The notes under the pieces: model-generated
Told to the model about the DNA's origin: nothing
The model's input: only the letters and a program-made list of their open reading frames with translations
Databases searched by the model: none
Shown here: positions 22,467 through 36,045 of the stretch, piece after piece
Layout of the letters: each line of letters starts with the position of its first letter
Numbering within the stretch: position 1 is the stretch's first letter
Made by a program: the position numbers and the translations under genes
Assembly (NCBI GenBank): GCA_029204225.1
Contig: CM055098.1
Span: forward strand, 26,145,473 to 26,209,472
Source: Diphasiastrum complanatum
Lineage: Eukaryota > Streptophyta > Lycopodiopsida > Lycopodiales > Lycopodiaceae
Direction: 5' to 3'
DNA: 64,000 nucleotides

Positions 22467-25400
22467 CTCAGACATATACCCGGTATAGGAATTCAATTCC
22501 TTGGTACTATGCTATTTAACCAATTTACTTTGGAGTATCGGTACTCCTAGTAAATGGAGTTAAATCGTGTTTTTGAGTATTTTTCTTTTTCAAATCGGTG
22601 GAACACCGATGGGTTGGTTATTGTGTTCTTGATGATTTTGATCATTAAGATTGAATGAACCAAAAGCTTTTGAAATACTTGTTAAAGTAATTAATTGGTG
22701 AAAAAGAAAATATTTGGAGGTAATTCTTTATTCTTCGACCAAAAAAATTTGTGTGGAATATAGAAAAAGAAGTACCCGAATCCAAATTCTATGTATTTTT
22801 CCTTAGTTACAAACAACTTTAACGAAGTAATGCTTAAGCCAGTTTAGTGAAAAGGAAAAGCAGTCCAATTTTATTGGAGAATTTGTAATTGATAGGAACT
22901 TATCAAAAGTATAAAACTGATTTTATTTCCAATTAAATCCTATGGTGAATTATATTCAAAAGAGCAGAATAGTAGTGTTTTTCATACTAGTAGATGATTT
23001 TTTAGTATATCAGTTATTCAGCCCAGGTATAGGATAGAGATGAAATTATTTCAGACTTTTTTTATACAGTAATTAATTTTAAACAGTTACTACTGTTGTT
23101 ACGTCTTCATAGTACCTTAGCTGAATATAGATTTTCATAGAACTGAAAATTCTGAGGGAAGAAGAGTGGACATTAGGGGTAGTAAGTGTGAGCGGAAAAT
23201 AGGATTTTGGTAATCCCAGTAAATAATTGCTTAATACCATATATTGATTTCTTGGATCAAATTCATTTAATTGAATTCATAACTGATATCTTTGTAACCA
23301 TTGAGATATCCGCAATTTTGGATGTCAATCGTGATGTTAGAAGTGGAAGCTGATACGTGGATTACATTGGATCTATTAGTTGACAAAAGCTTGTCCCTAG
23401 ATTTGATGCATTAGTAGGGTTTCGAAGCTTATCATTAACTAGAAAGGATCAAAGTGTAATAGTGAATCATGTTAATTCTTCTGTTTAGATCATCGGATCA
23501 GGTGTGGATTAGTGGTATCCATCTGATAAGCATGCCAATTATCCAAATAAATGGATTCTCCAGTTTATGGGAACAGGAGATAATATCCTATATGGATTAT
23601 GGGACAGCTAGAGTGGATCTCTAAAATATCAGATGAGGCGGTTAAGGGTTTTCTAGAAGGAAAAGCTGATGGTATGGGACATTAGCTTTTCCTTCCAGAA
23701 AATCCTTAAATTTTGGAAAGAGAATTCTATTTTGTAAAGATGTGATGATCAATGGTGTGTTTTAGTACCTCGTCGCAATATGGAAAAAAAAAAAAAACCA
23801 TTCGATCAAATGTGGATACTTTGGGAAATTTTGAGGTTTAATCTAGATCCTAACGTGGTATCTCACTATTAAAAAAATCAGAGGCCCTCAAATCTATTCG
23901 CTTTCTTAATTAATCATTTTCTTCTTAATAATTTCTCAAATATAAGACATCAGACTAGTTTATATGAATTATTTTCAGCATGAAGTTATTCTTTTGAAGA
24001 CTATTATGTCATATAAATTACTACTTGTGTGAATAGACTTGGAATTCAAATAAATTCCAAGGTTAAAGTGTTTCAATTTCTTAAACCTAAAATATCTCTT
24101 TGTGCATAAATGGATTTTGATGGAATGGTAGTTTCTATCACTCGGGTTGAAAATATTTGAAGGAAAAGTCATGTTTGTAATAGAGTGAATCCTTTATTGG
24201 AAGCACTTATTATTGACTTTTCTTGGATTTGGATATTTTCATATATCATCTTTCCAATTAACTTCTATTGAAATTGATAATTTCTTTAAAAAGAGGGGTG
24301 AAGTGGTGGGATAAAATTCTATTTGGGAATCTGTGGGTTGCATAGTTTTCAGAAGAGAACCAGCTGTGGTATAGAAATGAGATTTTTTTTTTTAAAGTAG
24401 TTTCAGATAGATTCAGAGTAAGATACCTAATTGGAACTTTTCGAAGAAAAGAAATTCTCTAGGGATTGTCTAGAAAATCTGGAACTAGAACATGTTTGAT
24501 ATTTGAATCATTATTTATAAGTAGTACAATGAAAGGTCGAAGGTTACTAATTTCATTTTGATTGGAATAGGAATAAGTTTGATCAAAATTTAAGTCTGAC
24601 AGTTATGTATTGGATCAACCTAATCTTAGTTGGAGTACTAGGATCAGAGAGGGGTTGATTGAGTGGAGGAAATTATGTGATTAGAGATAAACTAGGATGA
24701 AAAACTGCTGAGAGTGAATGTTATTGTTCTTAGTGATTTTACGAATATATTATTTACTCATGAGAAGTAGAAAATCTTTTGTAGCTGAGCTACAAGATCT
24801 CAGTGAGACATGTGAGTAACATATGTGGGTTCTGGAGGAATCTGCCAAGTAAGAATGTGTTTATGTATTGGGTCATAGTGAGATTATTTACATATGTGCA
24901 CGATTAATCTTGTATGAATCTATTGTGTATTCCTGGTTACTAGGGTTATTGGGTGCACTTAACCTAGTCAGTGAACATGAACATATAATCAAGTATTGTT
25001 TGGACAGATACTTGCAGAGCTAACAAATCTTTGTATGAAAGATCTATGGACTAACTTATAAATAATTTGGGATCTAAATGTGGTGTCATACTAGTATAAT
25101 TAAATTCTTCATCTAGAAATTTGAGATTTCTGAGTCATTAGCAATTAACTTGAGTAGTTGATTAATCCAAGATGAAGTTAATTGGTAAAACAATCAGTGT
25201 GATGTGGATTCACCAGAAACTGATGGTTATATTGCTTGTAAGATGCATGATTAGTGAATCATTTGGGTTCATCAGTTAAACTTATGTGCATTGGATGTAC
25301 AATATTCTTGAGATAGAATATTCCTTAGATAAAGAATAGACTCAGCTCATTAGTGATTGTATCCCAGAGCGCTCAATTGGATAACAAATCATAATGAAGC

Positions 25401-26042
25401 TGAAAATAATAACTAAATTTATATTCAATAGGACTTTGGGTATCTAGATTTGATTGTAAACGATGATCTAAAGTTTTTTGTAGTTGAAGATGATTGTCAT
25501 TATCATTTTGGTATGCTTTATGTCTTTAATTACTAGTGGTTTATAGAATTTGAATATCTCGCACTTTATTAAAGAATCGGGCTTGGAGAGTATTCCTAAA
25601 ATCCAATACTTTCCTATTGGGAAAGATTTTGGAATAATTCTTACTTTTCTTGAGTTAAGTTGGACATATACTCCAATATCCTTTAAATGATTAAGTATGA
25701 TTTTGGATTCCAGAAAATTATGATTGACGAACCATACAAATCTAAATCTTTATGGTTGACGGATATTAAATAGTTACTTAATTGTTGTTAGTGGATTATA
25801 AGGAATTGTGATGAAAGTGTGACGATTAAGTCTTGATCTATTTATTGAGTGAAAATTTATATCAGTGTTTTGAATCTCTTTACTCCAGTATTTTAATTGA
25901 GAACCTATGGTTTATCTCTGAGTACTTGTTTGATATGGAAGTCAGACTAAGGATAATGATTTTCTTAGTTAATATTGAAAGTTAAAGGAACTATTCTTGT
26001 AATTCTTTCTTGTTTTGAGGAGCTTCTAAGGATAGAAGCAGT
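22467..26042. other. Long AT-rich non-coding region
   Basis: No frame over about 65 codons and no domain motif I can defend on either strand. It ends in a polypurine-like run and TG start at 26043-26058, so it may be an old, fully decayed LTR element, but no reverse transcriptase or integrase motif is readable. It contains one strong foldback (23647-23705). Confidence 0.4.
23647..23705. repeat. 21-bp inverted repeat (foldback)
   Basis: Arms 23647-23667 and 23684-23705 pair at about 19 of 21 positions around a 16-nt loop; the arms contain TTTTCT.GAAGGAAAAGCT and its complement. Confidence 0.75.
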
Positions 26043-26220
26043 TTAAGGAGGGAAGAATGTTATGGCCATATTCGATTAAGGACCTGGAATAGTCCTAATA
26101 TGGTAGATGAGCCCTCCAGTGTTCAAGATTATTGGTCACGCCGAGATTTAGTTCCAAGTCAAGGTCTGTTTGTGACTAGCAAAGTGTAGAGATTGAGAAC
26201 GTTGACAAGCAAACAAGATT
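26043..26220 (+). repeat. Polypurine-like tract and possible LTR start
   Basis: TTAAGGAGGGAAGAA followed by TGTTATGG resembles the gypsy polypurine/LTR junction seen at 53447-53460. The sequence after it is short and undefined. Confidence 0.35.
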
Positions 26221-26688
26221 CGACAAATATCAGAAGCTAATCAAAATTTGATAATAACTTATGGATCGGTCAACAATAATATGGAAAAGTAAGACATACA
26301 AGCAATCCATAGCATTTTTTTTATCAGCCAATTGGAGCACATTTTGAAGACCGTCTTCCACACAATTTAGCTTGTGATTCATGTGGTATATCAACACATA
26401 AACATAAATCATTTTGTAATGAGAATGAATAACATTGCCTGCATGCAAATTAAAATTACATGTCTGGAAGTCAGAAACTGATGAGTATCTTCTCAGTTGT
26501 TAATAACCTGCGAACTAAAACAACACATTTTTATTTTCGTGAATTGATGCATGCCACAAGGAAATCCAATTGAAAGGTGGCACTACATAGCTAGAATCGT
26601 CTCCCCTTTCTTGGCCTGCTCAGACCACAACTACAACTAGAATGCACCGTAGTTTCACCAAGCAACAATCAGGTTTCTGATTCACAGC

Positions 26689-26913
26689 TCATTGAAAGTT
26701 GGGATCATGGATTATTGCGAATACATTTGTTCTTCTCAGTGCGATGTCTTGGACGAAGACTAGACGGGGATGACTACTTCTTCTACCAAGAGATTTCACA
26801 GTGTGAAGTTCTTGTTGTGCTTTCAGTATACAGTTGTGGTGTCCCAGAATAGCCCATTCTACTGCGCTAGCTGAGGATTCGCTTTCACAAATGAGCAATT
26901 CTTGCAAAGACAT
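26689..26913 (-). pseudogene. Cytochrome P450 fragment with internal deletion
   Basis: The 74-codon frame contains the P450 I-helix region in degraded form: ELLICESESSASAVEWAI corresponds to the family's 'AGTDTS..TVEWA' oxygen-binding helix, and ILKAQQELHTV is the stretch that follows. It then passes into TNVFAIIHDPNFQ, which matches 'VNVWAIxRDPxxW', normally about 90-100 residues further on. The K-helix ExxR motif in between and the heme-binding loop are missing. The threonine pair of the I-helix is also lost. This is a non-functional remnant, apparently of an A-type (CYP71-clan) plant P450. Confidence 0.65.
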
Positions 26914-27760
26914 CTTTTGTGAGCTATGTTTGGCCCAACGATAGTTCTAAGATAGATAATTTGAAAAAGAGGGATACCATACTAGAGCAACGACAATGAT
27001 GGTTTTATCAAGCACGACATCTTCTCCCTGCAATTTCAAAAACACATTAATAATATCCTCACCCTCCATGTCTCCTCTGCAAACACCTTTGTTCATCTCA
27101 CGATGCTCTTTTATGAGGACCTGAACAATCTTGTCTAGCTACCACATTAGGTCCGTCTTTTGCGCGATTCCCTGCAGATCGAAGATTTTCAGAACATGGA
27201 CATAGTCCCTCAGATTGAACTACACCAACCACTCGATCTTATCCCTCATCATCAATCAGAACTCCGCAGCCTGAACACCCCACGATTCCCTTTCTCTATT
27301 TTACTTCTTTCTAAGCTTTTGCTTTTGCTTATGCCTCATGCAACAAAAAAGACTGTTTCTTTTGCTTATGGCTCATGCATTGTTAGTACAAATACATGAC
27401 TTGGTACGAAATTTTTAATGGCAACATATGCATGTTAGTTTAGCTCTCAACAAAGGTTTCAGCCTTAAAAGTTAAGACAACCATCACATAATATCCCTTA
27501 TTTTGCCAAACTCCATTGATCAACCTCAATACATTGTATGGCAAGGTCAAAAAATTTGACTTATATCACATGAATATTATGTCTATTTTTAGACAAATTA
27601 AAAAGTAGAAAATATATGTGTTTTCTTCAAAGGCAAATTTTGCACTTTTTTTTTGCCTATCTGTACTCGTCCATACGACTGCCACATGGCGCATTTGTAG
27701 TTGTCAGTCAAAGTCAAACTGCCTATTATGCTTCGTAATGTACTTGTAACAAAATTCCAG
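26914..27760. other. Non-coding spacer
   Basis: No supported gene. A 79-codon frame at 27160-27399 has no recognisable motif. Confidence 0.4.
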
Positions 27761-27863
27761 GTATCCATTACGCAATGGAAGGAGCCAGGCAGAGGACATT
27801 CTGCCTAGTAAGAAGGATCTTTACCGGGCAGAATGGCCTGTGCCCGACTCCTTCCATAATACC
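27761..27863. ncRNA. Candidate miRNA-precursor-like or MITE foldback
   Basis: The 5' arm ATGGAAGGAG (27775-27784) pairs perfectly with CTCCTTCCAT (27848-27857). Inside, GGCA/TGCC, AGG/CCT and CATTCTGCC/GGCAGAATG pair with single mismatches between, then GTAA/TTAC closes a roughly 10-nt loop. Outside, GGTAT/ATACC extends the stem past a one-sided bulge. In total about 30 of 37 positions per arm pair, with scattered one-base mismatches. I cannot match it to a known miRNA family; a small MITE could look the same. Confidence 0.4.
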
Positions 27864-29359
<1,496 letters not shown>

Positions 29360-30370
29360 CTACAACCATTTGGAACCTTTATGAGGGAAATCCGAGGTTT
29401 CATCAAAACAAAATAAACAAGTGCTTTGTGGCAAGCCACATGGCCCTACCTTGTCAATAGCAGATTACTAGATGTATAAGATTTTGTTGCATAAATTTAA
29501 TTTTTGGATAAAGTAATTTATGAGATTAAAAGGACACAAACAGAATCATATGTTAGTACATACAAAGATCTTTGGTAAAATGTTATGTAGTATGAACTTT
29601 ATTTTAAAAAAATATACAATCTCACATCTAAAAAACTTTTTGAATTTGTATTACTTCAATTATGAAGAGAATAGTTTATTGGCGGTCATAAATCATTGGC
29701 AACATGATGTTGTCAACTCAAACAAGAATGTCTTTTTGAGTCTTAAAACTATAACCTTAAAAATATTCAAAGAAGACATTAGATTGAAGTCAAATTGCTC
29801 ATTTCATTTTAAGGGTACCTTTTTAACTGATTAATAATTTGTGAATGTTTTGAATACTGCAAAAAATTCTAGATCTACATGATACTATTAGCTTGGAAGA
29901 AGATATGCAAATTTATTGATTTGTTCAAAGTTGCTATAAATGAGCTAGCTACATTGTGACTATAAGCTGTTTGATTTAAGTTGCATTGAGATTCTAGAAC
30001 AAGTGATGTCTCTTGCTTACACCCCTCTTCTGATGCTACAATCTAATGTACTCTTTCTCCTCCAAACGATTAAATTCCTCCCCACATTGGTTACAATTAA
30101 ATTGATCGAAACAAATTATTTTTAAAAAAATAACTATTACCAATGCTCTATATTATGAGCCTGGGCAACAAGTCGCACTTTTTAAAAACCTAACAAGGCC
30201 TTAAAAAATGGGGGATGTTGGAAAGAGGGTTGACCCCTTCAGCATATGTTGGCATATCTCTGACTTTTATTTTTGTAACAAAAGAGAGACAAACAACAAT
30301 TCAAGTCTTTTCCTTCCACTCACTCAATTGCATTTCTCTAAGACTCTAACTATAATAAGTAATATCTCAT

Positions 30371-30372
<2 letters not shown>
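29360..30372. other. Spacer between inverted dinucleotide tracts
   Basis: AT-rich. A 104-codon frame at 29520-29834 is Lys/Phe/Asn-rich without known motif and probably chance. Confidence 0.4.

Positions 30373-30439
<67 letters not shown>
30373..30439. repeat. (TC)n microsatellite, about 33 units
   Basis: Perfect TC run, the complement of the (GA)n tract about 1 kb to the left, so the two can pair as an inverted repeat. Confidence 0.98.
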
Positions 30440-30442
<3 letters not shown>

Positions 30443-30584
30443 GCTATGGTGGTGGTGAAGCAATCAACTCCCGAATTCTTCACTAGCAAAAGTTTTCTTA
30501 GTATTTTAGAGCTAGAATAGAGATCCATGAGGTGATGGCTCTCTTGAGCACATTTGGTTGTACAGCTGTATTTGTGTTGGGTTT

Positions 30585-30732
30585 TGCAGCTCGGAACTGT
30601 GCTTTGAATGGTTTGAGAGGATGTAGTTTCTGGGCAATTGTTGCTTAGTTGTATATGTGGTGGTTCAGCAGTTTGGAACTGTGCCTTGAATGTTTTGGGA
30701 GGCTGTAGTTTCTGGGCAATTGTTGCTTTTCA
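30585..30732. repeat. Two-copy tandem duplication of about 82 bp
   Basis: Copies share 'ggaactgtg.cttgaatg.tttg.gagg' and 'tgtagtttctgggcaattgttgctt'. The first starts near 30585 and the second near 30667, with about ten differences, so the event is not recent. Confidence 0.75.
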
Positions 30733-31617
30733 AATCCTGCAACTCACTGTTGCGAGGTAGAATACTTCAAATACAAAAATCTGCCATTGATTATTGGACT
30801 AGAAAACTAAGAAATGAAATCGTATTATCCTCTGATTATGCATATAATATATATCTAATTTAGACTATGTGAACTCCTTGAAGATTCTCGATATCAGCTT
30901 TTCTCTCCGATGTTGCCCATAGTAGATTGCTCTGAGTTTTCACATGAATTTGTATAGAAACTTGTCTTTTTCATATATAGCCTTCATTAGTCCACCTTGC
31001 CAATCTGCATATACTATTTTATTTGGGCTAAACGTCATATAACTTGAGTACGTAATACATTTCAAGACTTTATGTATTGTAATATAGAATTGTATTGGAG
31101 ATACTGAATCTTACATGGTTGAAAACTCAAGGTCTGTATCTCGTGTTAGTTTTTTGACCATATCATCTTTCAAATTTTTTATTGAAACCAGTTAAAAATG
31201 CCACTATTACTTTGAAAACAATGCCCAATTCCTCCTCACGGTTTGGTTAGTATTCTAGTATATTCTTAGCTATGGTAGTACAGCTCAACTCCTTACTTTC
31301 TAGAGATTGGCTTATCTACAGGATGCTACTCAGATCATGGCCTGAACGAAAATAGCTCCCTTAGCATTAAACAATGAAAGGATTGCAAGATGAGCTGGTG
31401 GTTAATGAAACAGAAAATGAGCAATGAAGCAGGTGAGGATCAAGCTCAGGTCCATTCAGAGGCTTATTGCTCAGATTGGAAGAGACAAGGAGAAGCATAG
31501 GTGATTTCCCTTTCTTAGCACAACATGTTGTCGATGAGGACTTCAGGCTTGAAGCTCTTGCTTACTGAGACGCATGTTCTTTTGTTATTAAAGTGGGCAA
31601 TTGTGCAAAAAAACTGA
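30733..31617. other. Non-coding spacer
   Basis: AT-rich with no coding or repeat signal that I can support. Confidence 0.4.
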
Positions 31618-32279
31618 GTAAATTGCTCATATCGATGCAAAGATCTGTCTGCTCACTTCTGCAATGAATCATGTGGCTCGCTTTCAGTTCCTTACCCATT
31701 TGGCATCAGCTGCAGCTGCGGCCTTGAGCAGTTCAAACTATTTTGTGGTGACAATCACAACCTCAAACTCACCCTTGGGTCGCACATATGCAAAGTGCTG
31801 AATTTCGCAACAGATAGTATCATCATCGATCCGCTGATATCCACAGTGGCGACCCAAATTTTGACGACTTCACTTACCAAAGGAATTTGACCCAAATTTT
31901 GATGACTTCACTTACCAAACGTAATTTATACCGTATCTCTTCATGCAACTATCTTGTCATGTATTCCTGCAGAAATATGACAAGCAACAGTTGCTCCTTC
32001 CGTGAGTACATCTTTCCTAAATATGTGTGCAACCTGACGCTTGAATGCTACTACGACCTTCACAATAACGTGTCTTACTTATCTAGCTTTAACCTCTCTT
32101 CCGTGGGTTGTAACTCATTCGCAAGCTGGATCACCGATTTTTTTCAGCCTAACAATACTGTGCACGTAGAATACGACATGGAGCTGAATTGGGCGATTCC
32201 TGACAACTGTTCCACAGACGTTTGTCAAAATAATGCCAGATGTATGGAGAGCAGAGTGCTTCTAGGCTGCTATAACTGA
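31618..32279 (+). pseudogene. Wall-associated-kinase-type ectodomain, broken
   Basis: The frame at 31618-31886 contains ESCGSLSVPYPFGISCSCG followed by FKLFCGD, the start of the galacturonan-binding (GUB_WAK) domain of plant WAK and LRK10-like receptor kinases. A 38-bp tandem duplication shifts the frame. In the next frame (31887-32279) the domain continues with spaced cysteines and ends VEYDMELNWAIPDNCSTDVC, the typical WAK-associated C-terminal pattern. No signal peptide precedes it (in-frame stop just upstream) and no transmembrane segment or kinase follows; a stop occurs at 32277. In intact relatives the ectodomain sits outside the plasma membrane and contacts pectin. Here it is a pseudogene fragment. 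Confidence 0.75.
31851..31926. repeat. 38-bp tandem duplication causing a frameshift
   Basis: Units start at 31851 and 31889 and differ at about three positions. Because 38 is not a multiple of three, the duplication alone moves the WAK-like frame; each unit is in the frame that fits its own outer flank. Confidence 0.9.
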
Positions 32280-32315
32280 TCACGAAGATGTCAAAGAAAG
32301 CAAGCTAAAATCCTA

Positions 32316-32482
32316 GTATCCATGCGAGAGAAGCCATGAACGCTTTCACACGCAGTCCAATCTAAATAGCATGTATCCATGCGAGAATTCATGAACACAT
32401 CCACACGCAGTCTAATCTAAATAGCATGTATCCATGCAAGAAGCCACGAACACATCCACATGCAATAGGCAGACAACACACA
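32316..32482. repeat. Three-unit minisatellite, period 55-57 bp
   Basis: Units begin GTATCCATGC at 32316, 32373 and 32428, with shared 'cacgcagt.taatctaaatagcat'. It lies between the WAK-like fragment and the aldo-keto reductase promoter. Confidence 0.85.
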
Positions 32483-32656
32483 CATAATTATCCTTTCAAA
32501 AACATTTTAAACATTTGTGCCTAAAACTACACAAATGTATTTAAAAAAGAAGCACGTCAATTTTTTGTTGTGTTTACTATGTGCCCCTGCGTGTAAGGCA
32601 GGGCCAACAATGGGGCGGAGGCTTTTATCACTCAGATTATGTGTCTCTCACAATAG

Positions 32657-34754
<2,098 letters not shown>

Positions 34755-35759
34755 GAAGAATTGTACCCCATATAAGCTAGTAATAAAGCTCATGCATATT
34801 AACAGCCTTTTTTGAAGATGTTATCCGGCCAAGCCATCTTCAATGCACTTGAATGTTGCCATAACCCTACGTGTTATCAAATATGCGCAACTAATATATT
34901 TAAAGTTGTTCTTTTCCAGGATCTGAATATACGTGACAGGCATTAAGTACTTCTCAAACAATGCTAGCTCAGTTGCAGGTTTCAAAGTTTTCCTTGCTGA
35001 GATAAGTAGTTTTGTAAACATGTGTTGGTCATGTTCAGAGCAGAATACTTCACATGCTTTCGAAATGCATCCCTGCTCAAAACTTTGTTCAAGGAGCCAC
35101 TTAGCTTTAAGTTATTTTTGTCACTTCTGAGTTCGCCAGGTTTTCTTTAAGAACTTTTAAAGAATTTTTCAACCATTTGAACTCTTTTGATGCTAGCCAC
35201 TATTTTTTTAGGGAACTTTTGAATATTATGTGAATATGCACTATTACTTTCTATTCTAGATAGGGTATGTCTACTTTATATGATATGAGTAACATACATT
35301 CAGTCTTTTGCAAGCAATGCTAGTGCAATGACAAGGCTTCAAATTTTTCAGACTGCTGGTTTCATGGTAAGATGATTAGGAGATAATAAGTACTTTATGT
35401 CTGTACACTTGTTAGCTGCCAATTTATTAACACTTGCAAAGTTTTGTTCAAAAAGCACCTGAATTTATACCCATTTTGTCAGTTGAGAGCAGTGTTTGGG
35501 AAGCCTTTTCTGAGTTATCCTCAAAAACCTGTAAAGTTGTCAAAAAATTTATGATGCCAATTTCATTCCTATATACTTTGCTGGCTTTTTGAACACTTGT
35601 TGCAAGGACTTAAAAGTATGATACTCAGCTGCCATAGTCCTCTCTTGAAGTGATTCATTCCTTCTTTGAAATCTTGGATGCTAGCTTCTTTTTTGTTTTA
35701 GGCAACTTTATAGCATTGAATCCCTTGAATGAGTTTTATAAGTCGTTATAGTCTCCTTC
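34755..35759. other. 3' flank and spacer
   Basis: Non-coding. It holds the 3' untranslated region of the reductase gene (a TAATAAAG word at 34781-34788 is a plausible poly(A) element) and AT-rich DNA without coding signal. Confidence 0.5.
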
Positions 35760-36045
35760 TATGGAACACGATGCTTCACACACAAGCGTGTCTCTTGATC
35801 TAGCCTCATTCCTAGAGTCTTGCCATGTAGGTGGCTAGATTGATCTACCTACTCCATAAATCTAGGAATGAGATAAAGTAGGAATCACTACCAAATAAAC
35901 TTGACCCACTTTTTAGACATGATCTAACCTACTCTAGTACACTAGGTCCACGTGGTTCCATGGCCTCACACATGTGGGACCCACTAACGTACATATTTAC
36001 ATTATTTGACATAGCTAGATTTGTCAATATAGGCAATTTTTCACA
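35760..36045 (-). repeat. Partial LTR of a reversed copia element
   Basis: On the minus strand it starts TGTGAAAAATTGCC after a purine run (TTTGAGGAG) and matches the LTR at 1042 for about 200 bp. The far end is truncated or unresolved. Confidence 0.6.

Noticed and set aside
22467-26042. A full gypsy element
   Set aside because: The polypurine-like end is suggestive, but I could not read any reverse transcriptase, integrase or protease motif, so it is listed only as non-coding.
30208-30486. 92-codon frame with a Ser-Leu run
   Set aside because: It owes most of its length to the TC microsatellite.
32316-32482. A CRISPR-like array
   Set aside because: The units abut with no unique spacers and the context is a plant nuclear genome; it is a minisatellite.
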